Assembly: GCF_029167645.1 (NCBI RefSeq)
Contig: NZ_CP119147.1
Coordinates: 6,714,501-6,778,500 of the forward strand
Length of the DNA: 64,000 nucleotides
Reading direction: 5' to 3'
DNA from: Streptomyces sp. AM 2-1-1
GTDB taxonomy: Bacteria; Actinomycetota; Actinomycetes; Streptomycetales; Streptomycetaceae
Both the position numbers and the translations under genes were made by a program. The notes under the pieces were generated by a model that ran no database searches, was not told the origin of the DNA, and was given only the letters and a program-made list of their open reading frames with translations. Shown here piece after piece: positions 24,156-33,389 of the stretch (position 1 is its first letter; each line of letters opens with the position of its first letter).

Positions 24156-25193
24156 GTGATCGTCTGGGTCAACGGTGCGTTCGGTGCGGGCAAGACGAGT
24201 GCCGCCCGCGAACTGCTGGACCTGATCCCGAACAGCACCCTGTACGACCCCGGGCTGACCGGCGCGGAGCTGCGCCGGCTGCTTCCCCACAAGCGGCTGG
24301 CGGAGGTGACCGACTTCCAGGACCTCCCCATCTGGCGACGCCTGGTCGTCGACACCGCGGCGGCCCTGCTCGCCGAGGTTCCGGGCACGCTGGTGGTGCC
24401 GATGACGTTGCTGCGCCAGGAGTACCGCGACGAGATCTTCGGCGGACTCGCCGCCCGCCGCATCTCCGTCCACCATGTGCTGGTCTCCCCAGGAGAAACG
24501 ATCCTGCGTCAACGGATCGCCGCGAGGGAGGAGTTGCCCGAGCACGCGGAACGCGGCCTCCGCGCCCGCCGCTGGTGCCTCGAACACATCGAGCACTACC
24601 GTGCGGCGCTCCCGTGGCTCACCGCCGACGCGTACGTCGTCGACACCGGCGCCCTCACCCCGCGCGCGACCGCGCTGCGGATCGAGGAGGCGCTGCGCAG
24701 CGGCCTCGCCGGGGAGTGCGGAATCGTCCAGAACCCCTCGCCGACCGCCGAGACCGTCGCCGCCGGTGTCCTCCTCTTCGACGGCCACGGGCGGGTCCTG
24801 CTGGTCGATCCCACCTACAAGGCCGGCTGGGAGTTCCCCGGCGGGATAGTCGAGACGGGAGAGGCTCCGGCCCGGGCGGGAGTCCGGGAGGTCGCCGAGG
24901 AGATCGGGCTGCGGCTGCGGACCGAACCCAGGCTGCTCGTCGTCGACTGGGAGGCGCCCCGGCCGCCCGGCTACGGCGGCCTGCGGTTCCTCTTCGACGG
25001 CGGTGTGCTCCGGGACGAGGACACCGCGGGGCTGCGGCTGCAGAACTCCGAACTGCGGGGCTGGCGCTTCGTCACCGAAGCGGAGGCCGCCGGGCTTCTC
25101 CCACCGACCCGTCACACCCGGCTGCGCTGGGCGCTCAGGGCCCGCGAGCGGGCCACCGTGCTCAACCTGGAGGCGGGGGTGCCGGTCGGCTGA
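24156..25193 (+). CDS. fusion of P-loop kinase (TmrB-like) and Nudix hydrolase
   Basis: Two-domain protein of about 345 residues. Residues 1-180: P-loop NTPase with Walker A NGAFGAGKTSAARELL, LVVPMTLLRQEYRDEIF, and HHVLVSPGETILRQRIAARE, resembling the AAA/TmrB-type kinases that detoxify tunicamycin or phosphorylate small molecules. Residues about 198-330: Nudix domain with a full box GGIVETGEAPARAGVREVAE then EIGL. Nudix enzymes cleave nucleoside diphosphate compounds. The pairing suggests handling of a nucleotide-linked metabolite. GTG 24156 follows AAGGGGGAG. Confidence 0.85.
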   Translation: MIVWVNGAFGAGKTSAARELLDLIPNSTLYDPGLTGAELRRLLPHKRLAEVTDFQDLPIWRRLVVDTAAALLAEVPGTLVVPMTLLRQEYRDEIFGGLAARRISVHHVLVSPGETILRQRIAAREELPEHAERGLRARRWCLEHIEHYRAALPWLTADAYVVDTGALTPRATALRIEEALRSGLAGECGIVQNPSPTAETVAAGVLLFDGHGRVLLVDPTYKAGWEFPGGIVETGEAPARAGVREVAEEIGLRLRTEPRLLVVDWEAPRPPGYGGLRFLFDGGVLRDEDTAGLRLQNSELRGWRFVTEAEAAGLLPPTRHTRLRWALRARERATVLNLEAGVPVG

Positions 25194-25346
25194 GCACGAC
25201 GGGCGACCGGGCCCTTCACCGCGGCCGGCCGCCCGCGGTGAGCGGCCCCCCGGGCGCTGCCCCCAGGCCGTAAGCCGCCCCTCAGCCGTGCTGCCCTCCG
25301 GCCGTACCCGCCCTCAGCCGTGCCGCCCGCCGGCCCTGGCCGTCCG

Positions 25347-26711
25347 TCAGCCCCGCCGCGACTCGGCGTAGTTGCGCAGGAACAGCGCCTCCGTGACCGC
25401 GAGGCGCTCCAGCTCCTCGGGCGAGACGCTCTCGTTCACCGCGTGGATCTGCGCCTCCGGCTCGCTCAGCCCGATGAGCAGGATCTCCGACTCGGGGTAC
25501 AGCCGCGCCAGCGTGTCGCAGAGCGGGATCGACCCGCCCATGCCCGCCGTCTGCATCTCCTCGCCGGGGTACGCGACCCGCATGGCCGCGGCCATCGAGG
25601 TGTACGCGGGGCTGGTCACGTCCGCACGGAACGGCTGCCCCTGCCCCACCTGTTCGACCCTGACGCGCGCGCCCCACGGGGCGTGCGACTCCAGGTGCGC
25701 GGTCAGCAGCTTCGTCGCGCCGACCGCGTCCTGGCCCGGCGGCACCCGCAGGCTGATCTGCGCCCGCGCGCTCGCCTGGACGGACGGCGTGGCACCGACC
25801 ACCGGCGGGCAGTCGATCCCGATCACGGTCACCGCGGGGCGTGCCCAGATGCGGTCCGCGACGGTCCCGGCACCGATCAACTCCACCCCGTCCAGCACCT
25901 TCGCGTCCGCGCGGAACTCGTCCTCCGGGTACTGCAGACCGTCCCAGGAGGCGTCGCCGGAGAGCCCGTCCACCGTCGTCGTACCGTCCGGGGCGCGCAA
26001 CGAGGCGAGCAGCTGGATCATCGCGGCGAGCGCGTCCGGGGCGGCGCCGCCGAACTGCCCCGAATGGAGGTTCCCCTCCAGGGTGTCGAGCGTCACGCGC
26101 AGCATCGTCATCCCGCGCAGGGTCGCCGTGACGGTCGGCAGGCCGGCCCGGAAGTTGCCCGCGTCCCCGATGACGATGGAGTCCGCGGCGAGCAGCTCGG
26201 GGTGCGCCTCCGCGTACCGCTCCAGCCCGCCGGTGCCCTGCTCCTCGGACCCCTCCGCGATCACCTTCACCGCGACCGGCACGCCGCCGTTCGCCAGGAG
26301 GGCGCGCAGCGCGAGCAGGTGCATGATCAGGCCGCCCTTGCAGTCCGCCGTGCCCCGGCCGTACCAGCGTCCGTCCCGCTCGGTCAGTTCGAACGGCGGG
26401 GAGATCCAGGCCGACTCGTCGAGCGGCGGTTGCACGTCGTAGTGGGCGTAGAGGAGTACGGTCGGGGCTCCGGCGGGTCCGGGCAGGTGGCCGTACACGG
26501 ACTGGGTCCCGTCGGGGGTGTCCAGCAGCGCGACGTCCTCGAAGCCCTCGGCGGTGAGAGCGGCGGCGATCCACCCGGCCGCGGCCTCGCTCTCGCTTCT
26601 CGGGAACTGCGCGGGATCCGCCACCGACTGGAACGCCACCAGCTCGCTCAGCTCCGTCTTGGCACGGGGCATCAGCGAGGCGACGGTTTCGAGGATCGGA
26701 CGGGCGGTCAT
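25347..26711 (-). CDS. M20-family metallodipeptidase
   Basis: Zinc dipeptidase of about 454 residues. Metal and catalytic motifs: VLLYAHYDVQPP (His, Asp), WYGRGTADCKGGL (Asp), VIAEGSEEQGTGGLE (catalytic Glu and metal Glu), SIVIGDAG (Asp) and the late QIHAVNESV (His). The dimerisation domain starts near LRVTLDTLEGNLHSGQFGG. It cleaves di- or short peptides in the cytosol, specificity unknown. AAGGAG seven bases before ATG 26711. Confidence 0.93.
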   Translation of the reverse strand: MTARPILETVASLMPRAKTELSELVAFQSVADPAQFPRSESEAAAGWIAAALTAEGFEDVALLDTPDGTQSVYGHLPGPAGAPTVLLYAHYDVQPPLDESAWISPPFELTERDGRWYGRGTADCKGGLIMHLLALRALLANGGVPVAVKVIAEGSEEQGTGGLERYAEAHPELLAADSIVIGDAGNFRAGLPTVTATLRGMTMLRVTLDTLEGNLHSGQFGGAAPDALAAMIQLLASLRAPDGTTTVDGLSGDASWDGLQYPEDEFRADAKVLDGVELIGAGTVADRIWARPAVTVIGIDCPPVVGATPSVQASARAQISLRVPPGQDAVGATKLLTAHLESHAPWGARVRVEQVGQGQPFRADVTSPAYTSMAAAMRVAYPGEEMQTAGMGGSIPLCDTLARLYPESEILLIGLSEPEAQIHAVNESVSPEELERLAVTEALFLRNYAESRRG

Positions 26712-26852
26712 GGGGACGCTCCTTGTGAGTGCGGCGCCGGGTGCGGTCGCGCGGGTCGTGCGCGACCGTGGACGACGCCGTTTGTCCGGCGTTGTCCCTA
26801 CGACGAAATCACTGCCGATCCTCCCACAGCGGACCCTGGCCGGATCGCGCCG

Positions 26853-26858
26853 TAGGAT
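26853..26858 (+). promoter_or_regulatory. -10 element TAGGAT of the reductase gene
   Basis: TAGGAT is the Streptomyces housekeeping -10 consensus, 48 bases before GTG 26907. No good -35 was seen 16-18 bases upstream. Confidence 0.4.
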
Positions 26859-26906
26859 GCCGTCAGTAGCTGGGGCAACTGGTCGGATCGGGAGCAGAAG
26901 CACATC

Positions 26907-28133
26907 GTGAGCAGCGAGAACGCAGACGCCGGGCGTGAGCACGAAGAGTCGTCGGTGTGGGACGTCGTGGTAGTCGGTGCGGGGCCGGCCGGTGCCTCAG
27001 CGGCCTACGCCGCAGCGGTCGCGGGCCGCCGTGTCCTGCTGCTGGAGAAGGCGGAACTGCCCCGCTACAAGACGTGCGGCGGTGGGATCATCGGATACTC
27101 CCGCGATTCGCTGCCGCCGGGCTTCGAACTGCCGCTGCGGGACCGTGTGCACGCCGTCACCTTCTCGCTCAACGGGAAGCTGACGCGCACCCGGCGTTCC
27201 AAGCGGGTGCTCTTCGGCCTCATCAACCGGCCCGAGTTCGACGCCCAACTGGTCGAGGAGGCGCAGAAGGCGGGCGCGGAGCTGAGGACCGGGGCCTCCG
27301 TCGCGCGGGTCGAGCAGCACGGCTCCTCCGTACCGGACCGGCGCACCGTCGCGGTGGTGCTGGCCGGCGGCGAGACGGTGCTCGCCCGGGCCGTCGTCGG
27401 GGCCGACGGGAGCGCCGGACGCATAGGCGCCCACGTCGGGGTGAAGCTCGATCAGGTGGACCTCGGCCTGGAGGCGGAGATCCCCGTCCCCGAGACGGTG
27501 GCCGAGGACTGGGCGGGGCGGGTGCTCATCGACTGGGGTCCCATGCCCGGCAGTTACGGCTGGGTTTTTCCCAAGGGCGACACGCTGACCGTCGGCGTGA
27601 TCTCGGCCCGCGGGGACGGCGCCGGGACGAAGCGGTACCTGGAGGACTTCATCGCCCGTCTCGGGCTGGCCGGTTTCGAGCCGAAGATCTCCTCGGGCCA
27701 CCTCACCCGCTGCCGCAGCGAGGACTCGCCGCTCTCCCGGGGCCGGGTCGTGGTCTGCGGGGACGCGGCGGGACTCCTGGAGCCGTGGACCCGTGAGGGC
27801 ATCTCCTTCGCGCTGCGTTCGGGACGGCTGGCGGGGGAGTGGGCGGTGCGCATCGCCGAGGCCCGCGACGCGGTGGACGCCCGCCGCCAGGCGCTCAACT
27901 ACGCCTTCGCCATCAAGGCCGGACTCGGGGTGGAGATGAACGTCGGGCGCCGGATGCTCAAGCTCTTCGAGCGCCGCCCCGGCGTCCTGCACGCGGTGCT
28001 CACCGGTTTCAGGCCCGCCTGGACGGCGTTCGCCGGGATCACCCGGGGGACGACCTCGCTCGCCGAACTGGTGCGCACGCATCCGCTGGCGCACCGCGCG
28101 CTCTCCGTGATGGACCGCCGGTCGGCGGAGTAG
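26907..28133 (+). CDS. geranylgeranyl reductase family FAD-dependent oxidoreductase
   Basis: Flavoprotein of about 408 residues, possibly reducing isoprenoid chains such as menaquinone side chains or polyprenyl lipids. FAD-binding Rossmann motif VVVVGAGPAGASAAY, LLLEKAELPRYKTCGGG (family hallmark), AVVGADGSAGRIG, and the second FAD motif VVVCGDAAGLLEPWTREGIS. The C-terminal part ends in amphipathic helices consistent with membrane association. GTG start. Probably monocistronic. Confidence 0.9.
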   Translation: MSSENADAGREHEESSVWDVVVVGAGPAGASAAYAAAVAGRRVLLLEKAELPRYKTCGGGIIGYSRDSLPPGFELPLRDRVHAVTFSLNGKLTRTRRSKRVLFGLINRPEFDAQLVEEAQKAGAELRTGASVARVEQHGSSVPDRRTVAVVLAGGETVLARAVVGADGSAGRIGAHVGVKLDQVDLGLEAEIPVPETVAEDWAGRVLIDWGPMPGSYGWVFPKGDTLTVGVISARGDGAGTKRYLEDFIARLGLAGFEPKISSGHLTRCRSEDSPLSRGRVVVCGDAAGLLEPWTREGISFALRSGRLAGEWAVRIAEARDAVDARRQALNYAFAIKAGLGVEMNVGRRMLKLFERRPGVLHAVLTGFRPAWTAFAGITRGTTSLAELVRTHPLAHRALSVMDRRSAE

Positions 28134-28226
28134 CCGATCGATGGGGTCCGGCCGGGGCGTCGTGCCGCGGCCGTGCTCCGAAGGCCCGGACCAGGGTGGT
28201 GCGGGCACCGGATCCCGTGCCCGGGG

Positions 28227-28694
28227 TCAGGCGCTGGACCCGTCCACCGTGATCCGGAAGACCGGGTGGTCGGGGCAGGCAGCCAGCAACTCCGCGTCGG
28301 TCGACCGGGCGGTGACGCCCTGGAAGTACTGGTTCACCTCCCAGCCCCAGCGCTTCAGGTAGGCGCGGACGACCCGCACCTTCAGTGCGTCGTCCGCGAT
28401 CTCCGCGGCGGTGAAGGTGCGGGTCCGGCGCCCCACCCGCAGCTCGCCCCCGCCGGCCACCCGCATGTTGCGCACCCACTGGGAGTGGCCCCGGGCCGAT
28501 ACCAGGTACTGCACCCCTTCATGGACGTGCGGATTCACCGGGACGCGCTGCATCGTGCCGCTCCTGCGCCCCACCACGGACATCTCGGCCGTGCCGAGGA
28601 TGCTGAAGCCGTGCCGGGCGAGCCGACCGACGACGCTGTTCAGCCGCGTGCCGACTGCGCCGGCCCGGAGGTAGTACGGCTCTGACTGCTCCAT
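28227..28694 (-). CDS. F420/deazaflavin-dependent nitroreductase family protein
   Basis: Protein of about 155 residues of the DUF385/Ddn family, which binds deazaflavin F420 in a split barrel. Typical motifs: MSVVGRRSGTMQRVPVN, YLVSARGHSQWVRNMR and AGGGELRVGRRTRTFTAAEI. Substrate unknown. It is divergent from a TetR regulator, with two matching palindromes in between, so it is the likely regulated target. Confidence 0.88.
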   Translation of the reverse strand: MEQSEPYYLRAGAVGTRLNSVVGRLARHGFSILGTAEMSVVGRRSGTMQRVPVNPHVHEGVQYLVSARGHSQWVRNMRVAGGGELRVGRRTRTFTAAEIADDALKVRVVRAYLKRWGWEVNQYFQGVTARSTDAELLAACPDHPVFRITVDGSSA

Positions 28695-28749
28695 GGTGCC
28701 CCCACATTCCTGGACCGGGTCGCCCGGCCCATCGGCTCTTCGCCCATTT

Positions 28750-28766
28750 TGAGAGCGCCGCTCTCA
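28750..28766. promoter_or_regulatory. TetR operator, site 1
   Basis: TGAGAGCGCCGCTCTCA is a perfect 17-base palindrome (8-bp arms, one central base) between the divergent F420-type and TetR genes. It matches site 2 in its outer arms. Confidence 0.7.
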
Positions 28767-28801
28767 CTTGAGATCAGTGTGCACCTCCAGCGCTCTCCGT
28801 G

Positions 28802-28818
28802 CAAGAGCAGTGCTCTCA
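28802..28818. promoter_or_regulatory. TetR operator, site 2
   Basis: CAAGAGCAGTGCTCTCA contains the perfect core AGAGCA-G-TGCTCT. Its centre is 52 bases from that of site 1, close to five helical turns. A half-site GCGCTCTC lies between at 28790-28797. Position 40 bases before the TetR start fits autorepression. Confidence 0.65.
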
Positions 28819-28858
28819 TTTCTGTTCGGCGATCCGAACGCATGGCACAATGGGCGTC

Positions 28859-29584
28859 ATGAGTGCCATCAGGGGAGCCAGGGAACGGGCCCGCGTCGAG
28901 ATCATGGCCGCCATCAAGGACGAGGCGAGGGCGCAGCTCGCGGCGGAGGGCCCCGCCAGGCTCTCGCTGCGCGCCGTCGCCCGCGAGCTCGGCATGGTTT
29001 CCTCGGCGCTCTACCGCTACTTCCCCAGCCGTGACGACCTGCTGACGGCGCTGATCATCGATGCCTACGACGCCATCGGCGGAGCCGCCGAGAAGGCCGC
29101 CCTGGACGGAGCCGCCCCACCGGCCCGCTCGCCCGCCGCCGCGTGGACGGCCGTCGCGTGCGCGGTACGGGAGTGGGCTCTCGCCCACCCGCACGAGTAC
29201 GCCCTGATCCACGGCACGCCGGTGCCCGGCTACGTGGCGTCCCAGGACACCGTCGGTCCGGCGTCCCGGGTCGGGTTCGCCCTCCTCGGCCTCGTGCGCG
29301 AAGCCCACCGGGGCGAGGGAGTCGCCACCCCGCCGCTCTCCGCCGCGCTGCGCCCCGAGGCCGTCCGGATCGCGGCCGAGCTCGCCCCCGACCTGCCGCC
29401 GGCGAACGCGGCCGCGCTCGTCATCGCCTGGGCCCAGCTCTTCGGGCTCGTCTCGTTCGAGCTCTTCGGGCAGTTCACCGGGGTGGTCGAGGACAGGGAG
29501 GCGCTCTTCCGTCAGGCGGCGGACGGGCTCGCGGTCTCCGTCGGCCTCGCCGTGCCCGGGTACGGCGCGACGGAAGGGCGGTAG
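28859..29584 (+). CDS. TetR/AcrR-family regulator
   Basis: Repressor of about 241 residues. The N-terminal helix-turn-helix is LSLRAVARELGMVSSALYRY followed by FPSRDDLLTALI. The C-terminal ligand domain includes WALAHPHEYALIHGTPVPGY, seen in WHG-type TetR proteins. ATG 28859 chosen because upstream bases hold the operator palindromes. It probably represses itself and the divergent F420-type oxidoreductase. Confidence 0.9.
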   Translation: MSAIRGARERARVEIMAAIKDEARAQLAAEGPARLSLRAVARELGMVSSALYRYFPSRDDLLTALIIDAYDAIGGAAEKAALDGAAPPARSPAAAWTAVACAVREWALAHPHEYALIHGTPVPGYVASQDTVGPASRVGFALLGLVREAHRGEGVATPPLSAALRPEAVRIAAELAPDLPPANAAALVIAWAQLFGLVSFELFGQFTGVVEDREALFRQAADGLAVSVGLAVPGYGATEGR

Positions 29585-29638
29585 CCACCCGCCGAAAGGG
29601 CTGCCCGGGGCGGTGGCGCCGGCGGGCCGCGCCCGGTC

Positions 29639-30385
29639 TCACCAGGTGATGGCGGAGTTCTCCGTCCAGAGCAGTGCCACGGCCGGGTCGCCTTCGACGG
29701 TGACGTCGGAGAGCGGAAGGCGGTTCCACAGCGCCAGGTAGAGGGCCTCCGCGCTCCCGCTCAGCACGCAGTCGGCGGCGCTCCCGCGGCCGTCGTCGCG
29801 CACGGTGCGCGGCGGTCCGGCGGAGAGGTGGACCGTCCAGGCGGCGTCCACGTCGTTCGCGTGCACCCGCAGGACGCGGGGGTCCTCCGTGCGTACCCGG
29901 CTCTTGGGGCGGGCGTGGAAGCCGGCCAGCAGTTCGTCCACGCCGTCGATCGCGCGGGCCGTGCCCACCGGGGTGTACGGCCCTCCGCGCGCCGATTCGG
30001 CGTCCACCCGGTGCACGGTCGTCTCGTGCAGCTGACGACGGGCCCAGAACGCCGACCCGGAGGCGGCGGGCATGAACGTCCAGCAGGCGAGGTCGTGGGG
30101 AGCGGCTTCCAGGGCCGCCACCAGGCCTTGGTGGCCCTCGGCGAACCAGGCGAGCAACTCCGCCCCGTCCACGTCCGGTTCGCCCTCGTCCGCGAGGTAC
30201 TCCGTGTGCCCTTCGGCGACGAACGCGGTCGCCCACCGGTGCACCGTGCCGGTGTGGCGCAGCAGGTCGCGCACCCGCCATCCCGGACAGGTGGGTACAG
30301 GAGCGTCCGTACCCGCCCGCTCGGCCGCCGCCATGAGCAGTCGGCCTTCGTCCCCGAGCTGCGTGATCTGTTCAGACATGTTCAT
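29639..30385 (-). CDS. maleylpyruvate isomerase family / mycothiol-dependent DinB-like protein
   Basis: Protein of about 248 residues of the TIGR03083 type. The N-terminal DinB-like bundle shows VPTCPGWRVRDLLRHTGTVH (metal His), GLVAALEAAPHDLACWTF and WARRQLHETTVHRVDAE (HExxxH-like metal ligands). The C-terminal SCP2-like part includes AADCVLSGSAEALYLALWNR. Family members use mycothiol in isomerisation or conjugation, which suits an actinomycete. Start ATG 30385 or 30379; neither has a strong ribosome site. Confidence 0.82.
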   Translation of the reverse strand: MNMSEQITQLGDEGRLLMAAAERAGTDAPVPTCPGWRVRDLLRHTGTVHRWATAFVAEGHTEYLADEGEPDVDGAELLAWFAEGHQGLVAALEAAPHDLACWTFMPAASGSAFWARRQLHETTVHRVDAESARGGPYTPVGTARAIDGVDELLAGFHARPKSRVRTEDPRVLRVHANDVDAAWTVHLSAGPPRTVRDDGRGSAADCVLSGSAEALYLALWNRLPLSDVTVEGDPAVALLWTENSAITW

Positions 30386-30452
30386 GGCCAGATGGTGCCA
30401 GGGGTGGCGGAAGGACGCCATCGGCTTCTCGCCCGATGCCGCCGGGCACGCG

Positions 30453-31784
30453 TCAGACGTGCGGCGGTGCGGTGCGGGAGACGTGTCCGAGGACGGCGGC
30501 GGCCGCGGCGAGCAGGGCGACCGTCGTCAGGGCCATCGGCAGCGAGAGCCAGTCGGCGAGGAAGCCGATGACGGGCGGCCCCACCAGCATGCCGCCGTAG
30601 CCGAGGGTGGACGCGGCGGCCACTCCTCCGGGTCCCGCGAGCGTGCCGGCCCTGCCGACCGCCACCGGGAAGATGTTGGCCAGGCCGAGCCCTGTCACGG
30701 CGAACCCGGCGAGCGCCAGGGGGATCGTGGGCGCGAGCGAGCCCAGCAACATGCCGGCCGCCGCGGCGGCTCCGCCGAACACCAGCGTCCGCGTCTGGCC
30801 GAAACGTTCCAGCAGGGCCGTGCCGGTGAGTCGGCCAACGCCCATGGCCAGTGCGAAGAGTGAGTAGCCGGCAGCGGCCGTGCTCGCGCCGGCGTGCAGG
30901 TCCTGGGAGAGGTGCAGCGCGCTCCACTCCGCGAGCGCCCCCTCGCCGTACGCGGTGCAGAGCGCGATCACCCCGAAGAGGACGACCACCCGGCGGACGG
31001 CCGGGCTCATTCGGGGAGACGGACCCCGGCTCTCCGGTGCGGACGGCCCCGACGGCACGGACCCCGCCGGCGCCGCGGTGGACGCGGACGACCCCGAGGA
31101 GGCGGAGGATCCCGAGGACGCGGACGTGCTGGTGGACGCCGCGGGTGCGGAGGCGGCGGCCGGGCCCGCCGAGGCGTTGCGGAGCATGACCGGCCCGGCG
31201 ACCGCGGTGACGAGGAGCCCCGCCGCGGCGAGCAGGGTCAGGTGGGTGACCGGGGAGAGGTGGTCGGCGGCGAGGCCGCCGATACCCGCGCCGGCCATGC
31301 CGCCGAAGCTGAACGCGGCGTGGAAGCTGGGCAGTACGGGCCGCCGGATGGTGGCGACCAGATCCACCGCCGCACTGTTCATGGCGACGTTCATCCCGCC
31401 GTAGGCGGCGCCGAAGACCAGCAGGAGCAGTCCCAGCGTGAGTGCCGAACCGGCGTGTGCGGGCAGCGCGATGCTCAGGGAGAGCAGGATCCCGCACCAG
31501 AAGCCGACCCGGTGGCTGCCGAATCGGTGGCAGAGCCGGCCGGTGACGACCATGGTGATCACCGCACCCGCCGAGACACCGAGCAGGGCGAGGCCGAGCG
31601 AGGAGACGGAGGCGCCGATGTGGTGCTTGATGGCCGGGATGCGTACGACCCAGCCGGCGAAGAGGAAACCGTCGAGAGCGAAGAACACGGTCAGCGCGGT
31701 GCGGAGCCGGCGCGCGGAGGGTGGGGCGCTGTCTCCGCCGCGACCCCCCGTTCGAACCGTCCGCAATTTGTTTAGGTGCGGCAC
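30453..31784 (-). CDS. MFS transporter
   Basis: Major facilitator of about 443 residues with two six-helix halves. Motif A-like VTGRLCHRFGSHRVGF between helices 2 and 3, and FGAAYGGMNVAMNSAAVDL in helix 4. Similar to the sugar/FucP-YbjJ type, substrate unknown. The central loop is a low-complexity Ala/Ser run of about 50 residues. GTG 31784 lies six bases after a TATGCT -10, so the mRNA appears leaderless. It is divergent from a ROK-family regulator that probably controls it. Confidence 0.88.
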   Translation of the reverse strand: MPHLNKLRTVRTGGRGGDSAPPSARRLRTALTVFFALDGFLFAGWVVRIPAIKHHIGASVSSLGLALLGVSAGAVITMVVTGRLCHRFGSHRVGFWCGILLSLSIALPAHAGSALTLGLLLLVFGAAYGGMNVAMNSAAVDLVATIRRPVLPSFHAAFSFGGMAGAGIGGLAADHLSPVTHLTLLAAAGLLVTAVAGPVMLRNASAGPAAASAPAASTSTSASSGSSASSGSSASTAAPAGSVPSGPSAPESRGPSPRMSPAVRRVVVLFGVIALCTAYGEGALAEWSALHLSQDLHAGASTAAAGYSLFALAMGVGRLTGTALLERFGQTRTLVFGGAAAAAGMLLGSLAPTIPLALAGFAVTGLGLANIFPVAVGRAGTLAGPGGVAAASTLGYGGMLVGPPVIGFLADWLSLPMALTTVALLAAAAAVLGHVSRTAPPHV

Positions 31785-31790
31785 AAAGTC

Positions 31791-31820
31791 AGCATAGGGG
31801 CGCGCCGGGGAACGGCACAA
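31791..31820 (-). promoter_or_regulatory. promoter of the MFS gene (leaderless)
   Basis: On the minus strand TTGTGC (complement of 31815-31820) and TATGCT (complement of 31791-31796) are separated by 18 bases. TATGCT ends six bases before GTG 31784, so transcription should begin at or beside the start codon. Confidence 0.65.
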
Positions 31821-31905
31821 GACACGTGCCGACGTGACCCGCGGCACGCCGTGACCTGGTGCCGAAGCGTCAGGGACGCCTCGGGATCGTGGGAGACTCG
31901 CCCCC

Positions 31906-33120
31906 ATGAACGGCAAGCTGTCCACCACGCGGACGAAGCTGGAGAGGGGTCGCAGCGCGCTCGGGCCGGCCCTGGAACTGGTGCACACGGGGCGCGCGCC
32001 CACGCGTGCCGTGCTGACCTCCGAACTGGGCGTCACCCGCGCCACCGCCGGCGCGGTCGCTGCCGAACTGGAGGCGCTCGGACTCATCAGGGTCGATTCC
32101 AGGCCCGGTTCGGCCGCCGGTTCGCAAGGCCGTCCCTCGCACCGGCTGTCGGTGCGCGAGACCGGACCCGTGGTGCTCGCCGCGCAGGTGCACGCCGACG
32201 GCTTCCGTGCGGCGCTGGTCGGTCTCGGCGGCAGGATCGTCGCCACCGCTCCCGGACGCGGCACCGCCATGGCCGACCCCGCACAGGTCCTCGGTGAGGT
32301 GGTGGCATCAGGCGCCCAACTGCTGCGCGAGAGCGGGCTGCGCTGCGTGGGCGCCGGCCTCGCCGTCCCCTCGGCCGTGGCGGAACCGGAGGGAACGGCT
32401 CTGAACCCGCTGCACATCGCCTGGCCCGCCGGCGCCCCCGTACGCGACATCTTCGGCGCCTGCGTACGCGAAGCGGGCATCGAGGGGCCGGTGTTCACCG
32501 GGAACGACGTCAACCTCGCGGCGCTGGCGGAACATCGGCACGGCTCCGGGCGCGGCGCCCAGCACCTGCTCTGCGTGGCCACCGGCCACCGGGGCGTCGG
32601 CGGCGCACTGGTGCTCGACGGGCGTCTGCACAGCGGGAGTTCGGGACTGGCGCTGGAAGTCGGCCACCTCACGGTGAACCCGGAGGGCAGGGCGTGCCAC
32701 TGCGGCGGCCGGGGCTGCCTCGACGTCGAGGCGGACCCGCTCGCCTTCCTCCTCGCGGCGGGCCGGCCGCCCGGCCCGGAGGAGTCGCTGCTCAAGCAGG
32801 CGGGCGACCTGCTGCGCGCGGAGTACGAGGACGTGGACGTACGCCGGGCCGCCGAGGCCCTCATCGACCGGCTGGGACTGGGGCTCGCGGGGCTCGTCAA
32901 CATCCTCAACCCCGACCGCGTCATCCTCGGCGGCCTCCACCGGGACCTGCTCGAAGCGGACCCCGAGCGGCTGCGGGCCGTCGTCGCCGACCGCAGCCTC
33001 TGGGGGCGCAGCGGCAGCGTGCCGATCCTGCCGTGCACGCTGGCGCACGACAGTCTGGTCGGCGCCGCCGAACTCGCCTGGCAGCCGGTGCTCGACGACC
33101 CGCTGACCGCTCTCGCCTGA
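31906..33120 (+). CDS. ROK-family transcriptional regulator
   Basis: Regulator of about 404 residues with an N-terminal winged helix (RAVLTSELGVTRATAGAVAA, then ELEALGLI) fused to a ROK sugar-binding domain. The ROK part includes GAGLAVPSAVAEPEG, VFTGNDVNLAALAE, ALEVGHLTVNPEG and the zinc motif ACHCGGRGCLDVE. The kinase phosphate loop DxGGT is degenerate (VLAAQVHADG), fitting a regulator, not a kinase. GGGAG precedes the ATG. Likely senses a sugar and controls the divergent MFS transporter. Confidence 0.9.
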   Translation: MNGKLSTTRTKLERGRSALGPALELVHTGRAPTRAVLTSELGVTRATAGAVAAELEALGLIRVDSRPGSAAGSQGRPSHRLSVRETGPVVLAAQVHADGFRAALVGLGGRIVATAPGRGTAMADPAQVLGEVVASGAQLLRESGLRCVGAGLAVPSAVAEPEGTALNPLHIAWPAGAPVRDIFGACVREAGIEGPVFTGNDVNLAALAEHRHGSGRGAQHLLCVATGHRGVGGALVLDGRLHSGSSGLALEVGHLTVNPEGRACHCGGRGCLDVEADPLAFLLAAGRPPGPEESLLKQAGDLLRAEYEDVDVRRAAEALIDRLGLGLAGLVNILNPDRVILGGLHRDLLEADPERLRAVVADRSLWGRSGSVPILPCTLAHDSLVGAAELAWQPVLDDPLTALA

Positions 33121-33389
33121 CCGGAGCCGGATTCGCCGGGGCCCGTGGCCGCAAGGGCGCGGCCGGCGCCCGGGAAGCCGTCATGATCCCCGGACACCGG
33201 GCCGTAGGGCCGTACGGGAAGAGGCACGCCCGGCCGTCCGTCGGCCGTTCAGGGGAAGGGGTCCCCCTGCACCGGCTGTGCCGGCCGTGCGAAGAAAGGC
33301 CCAGGAACGCCGGCCGTCCGGCGAAACGCGTCCCCGGCCCCCGGCCGCGTGGGGGAAGTGAAGTACGGTCAACGGGTGGTGCCCGCGCG

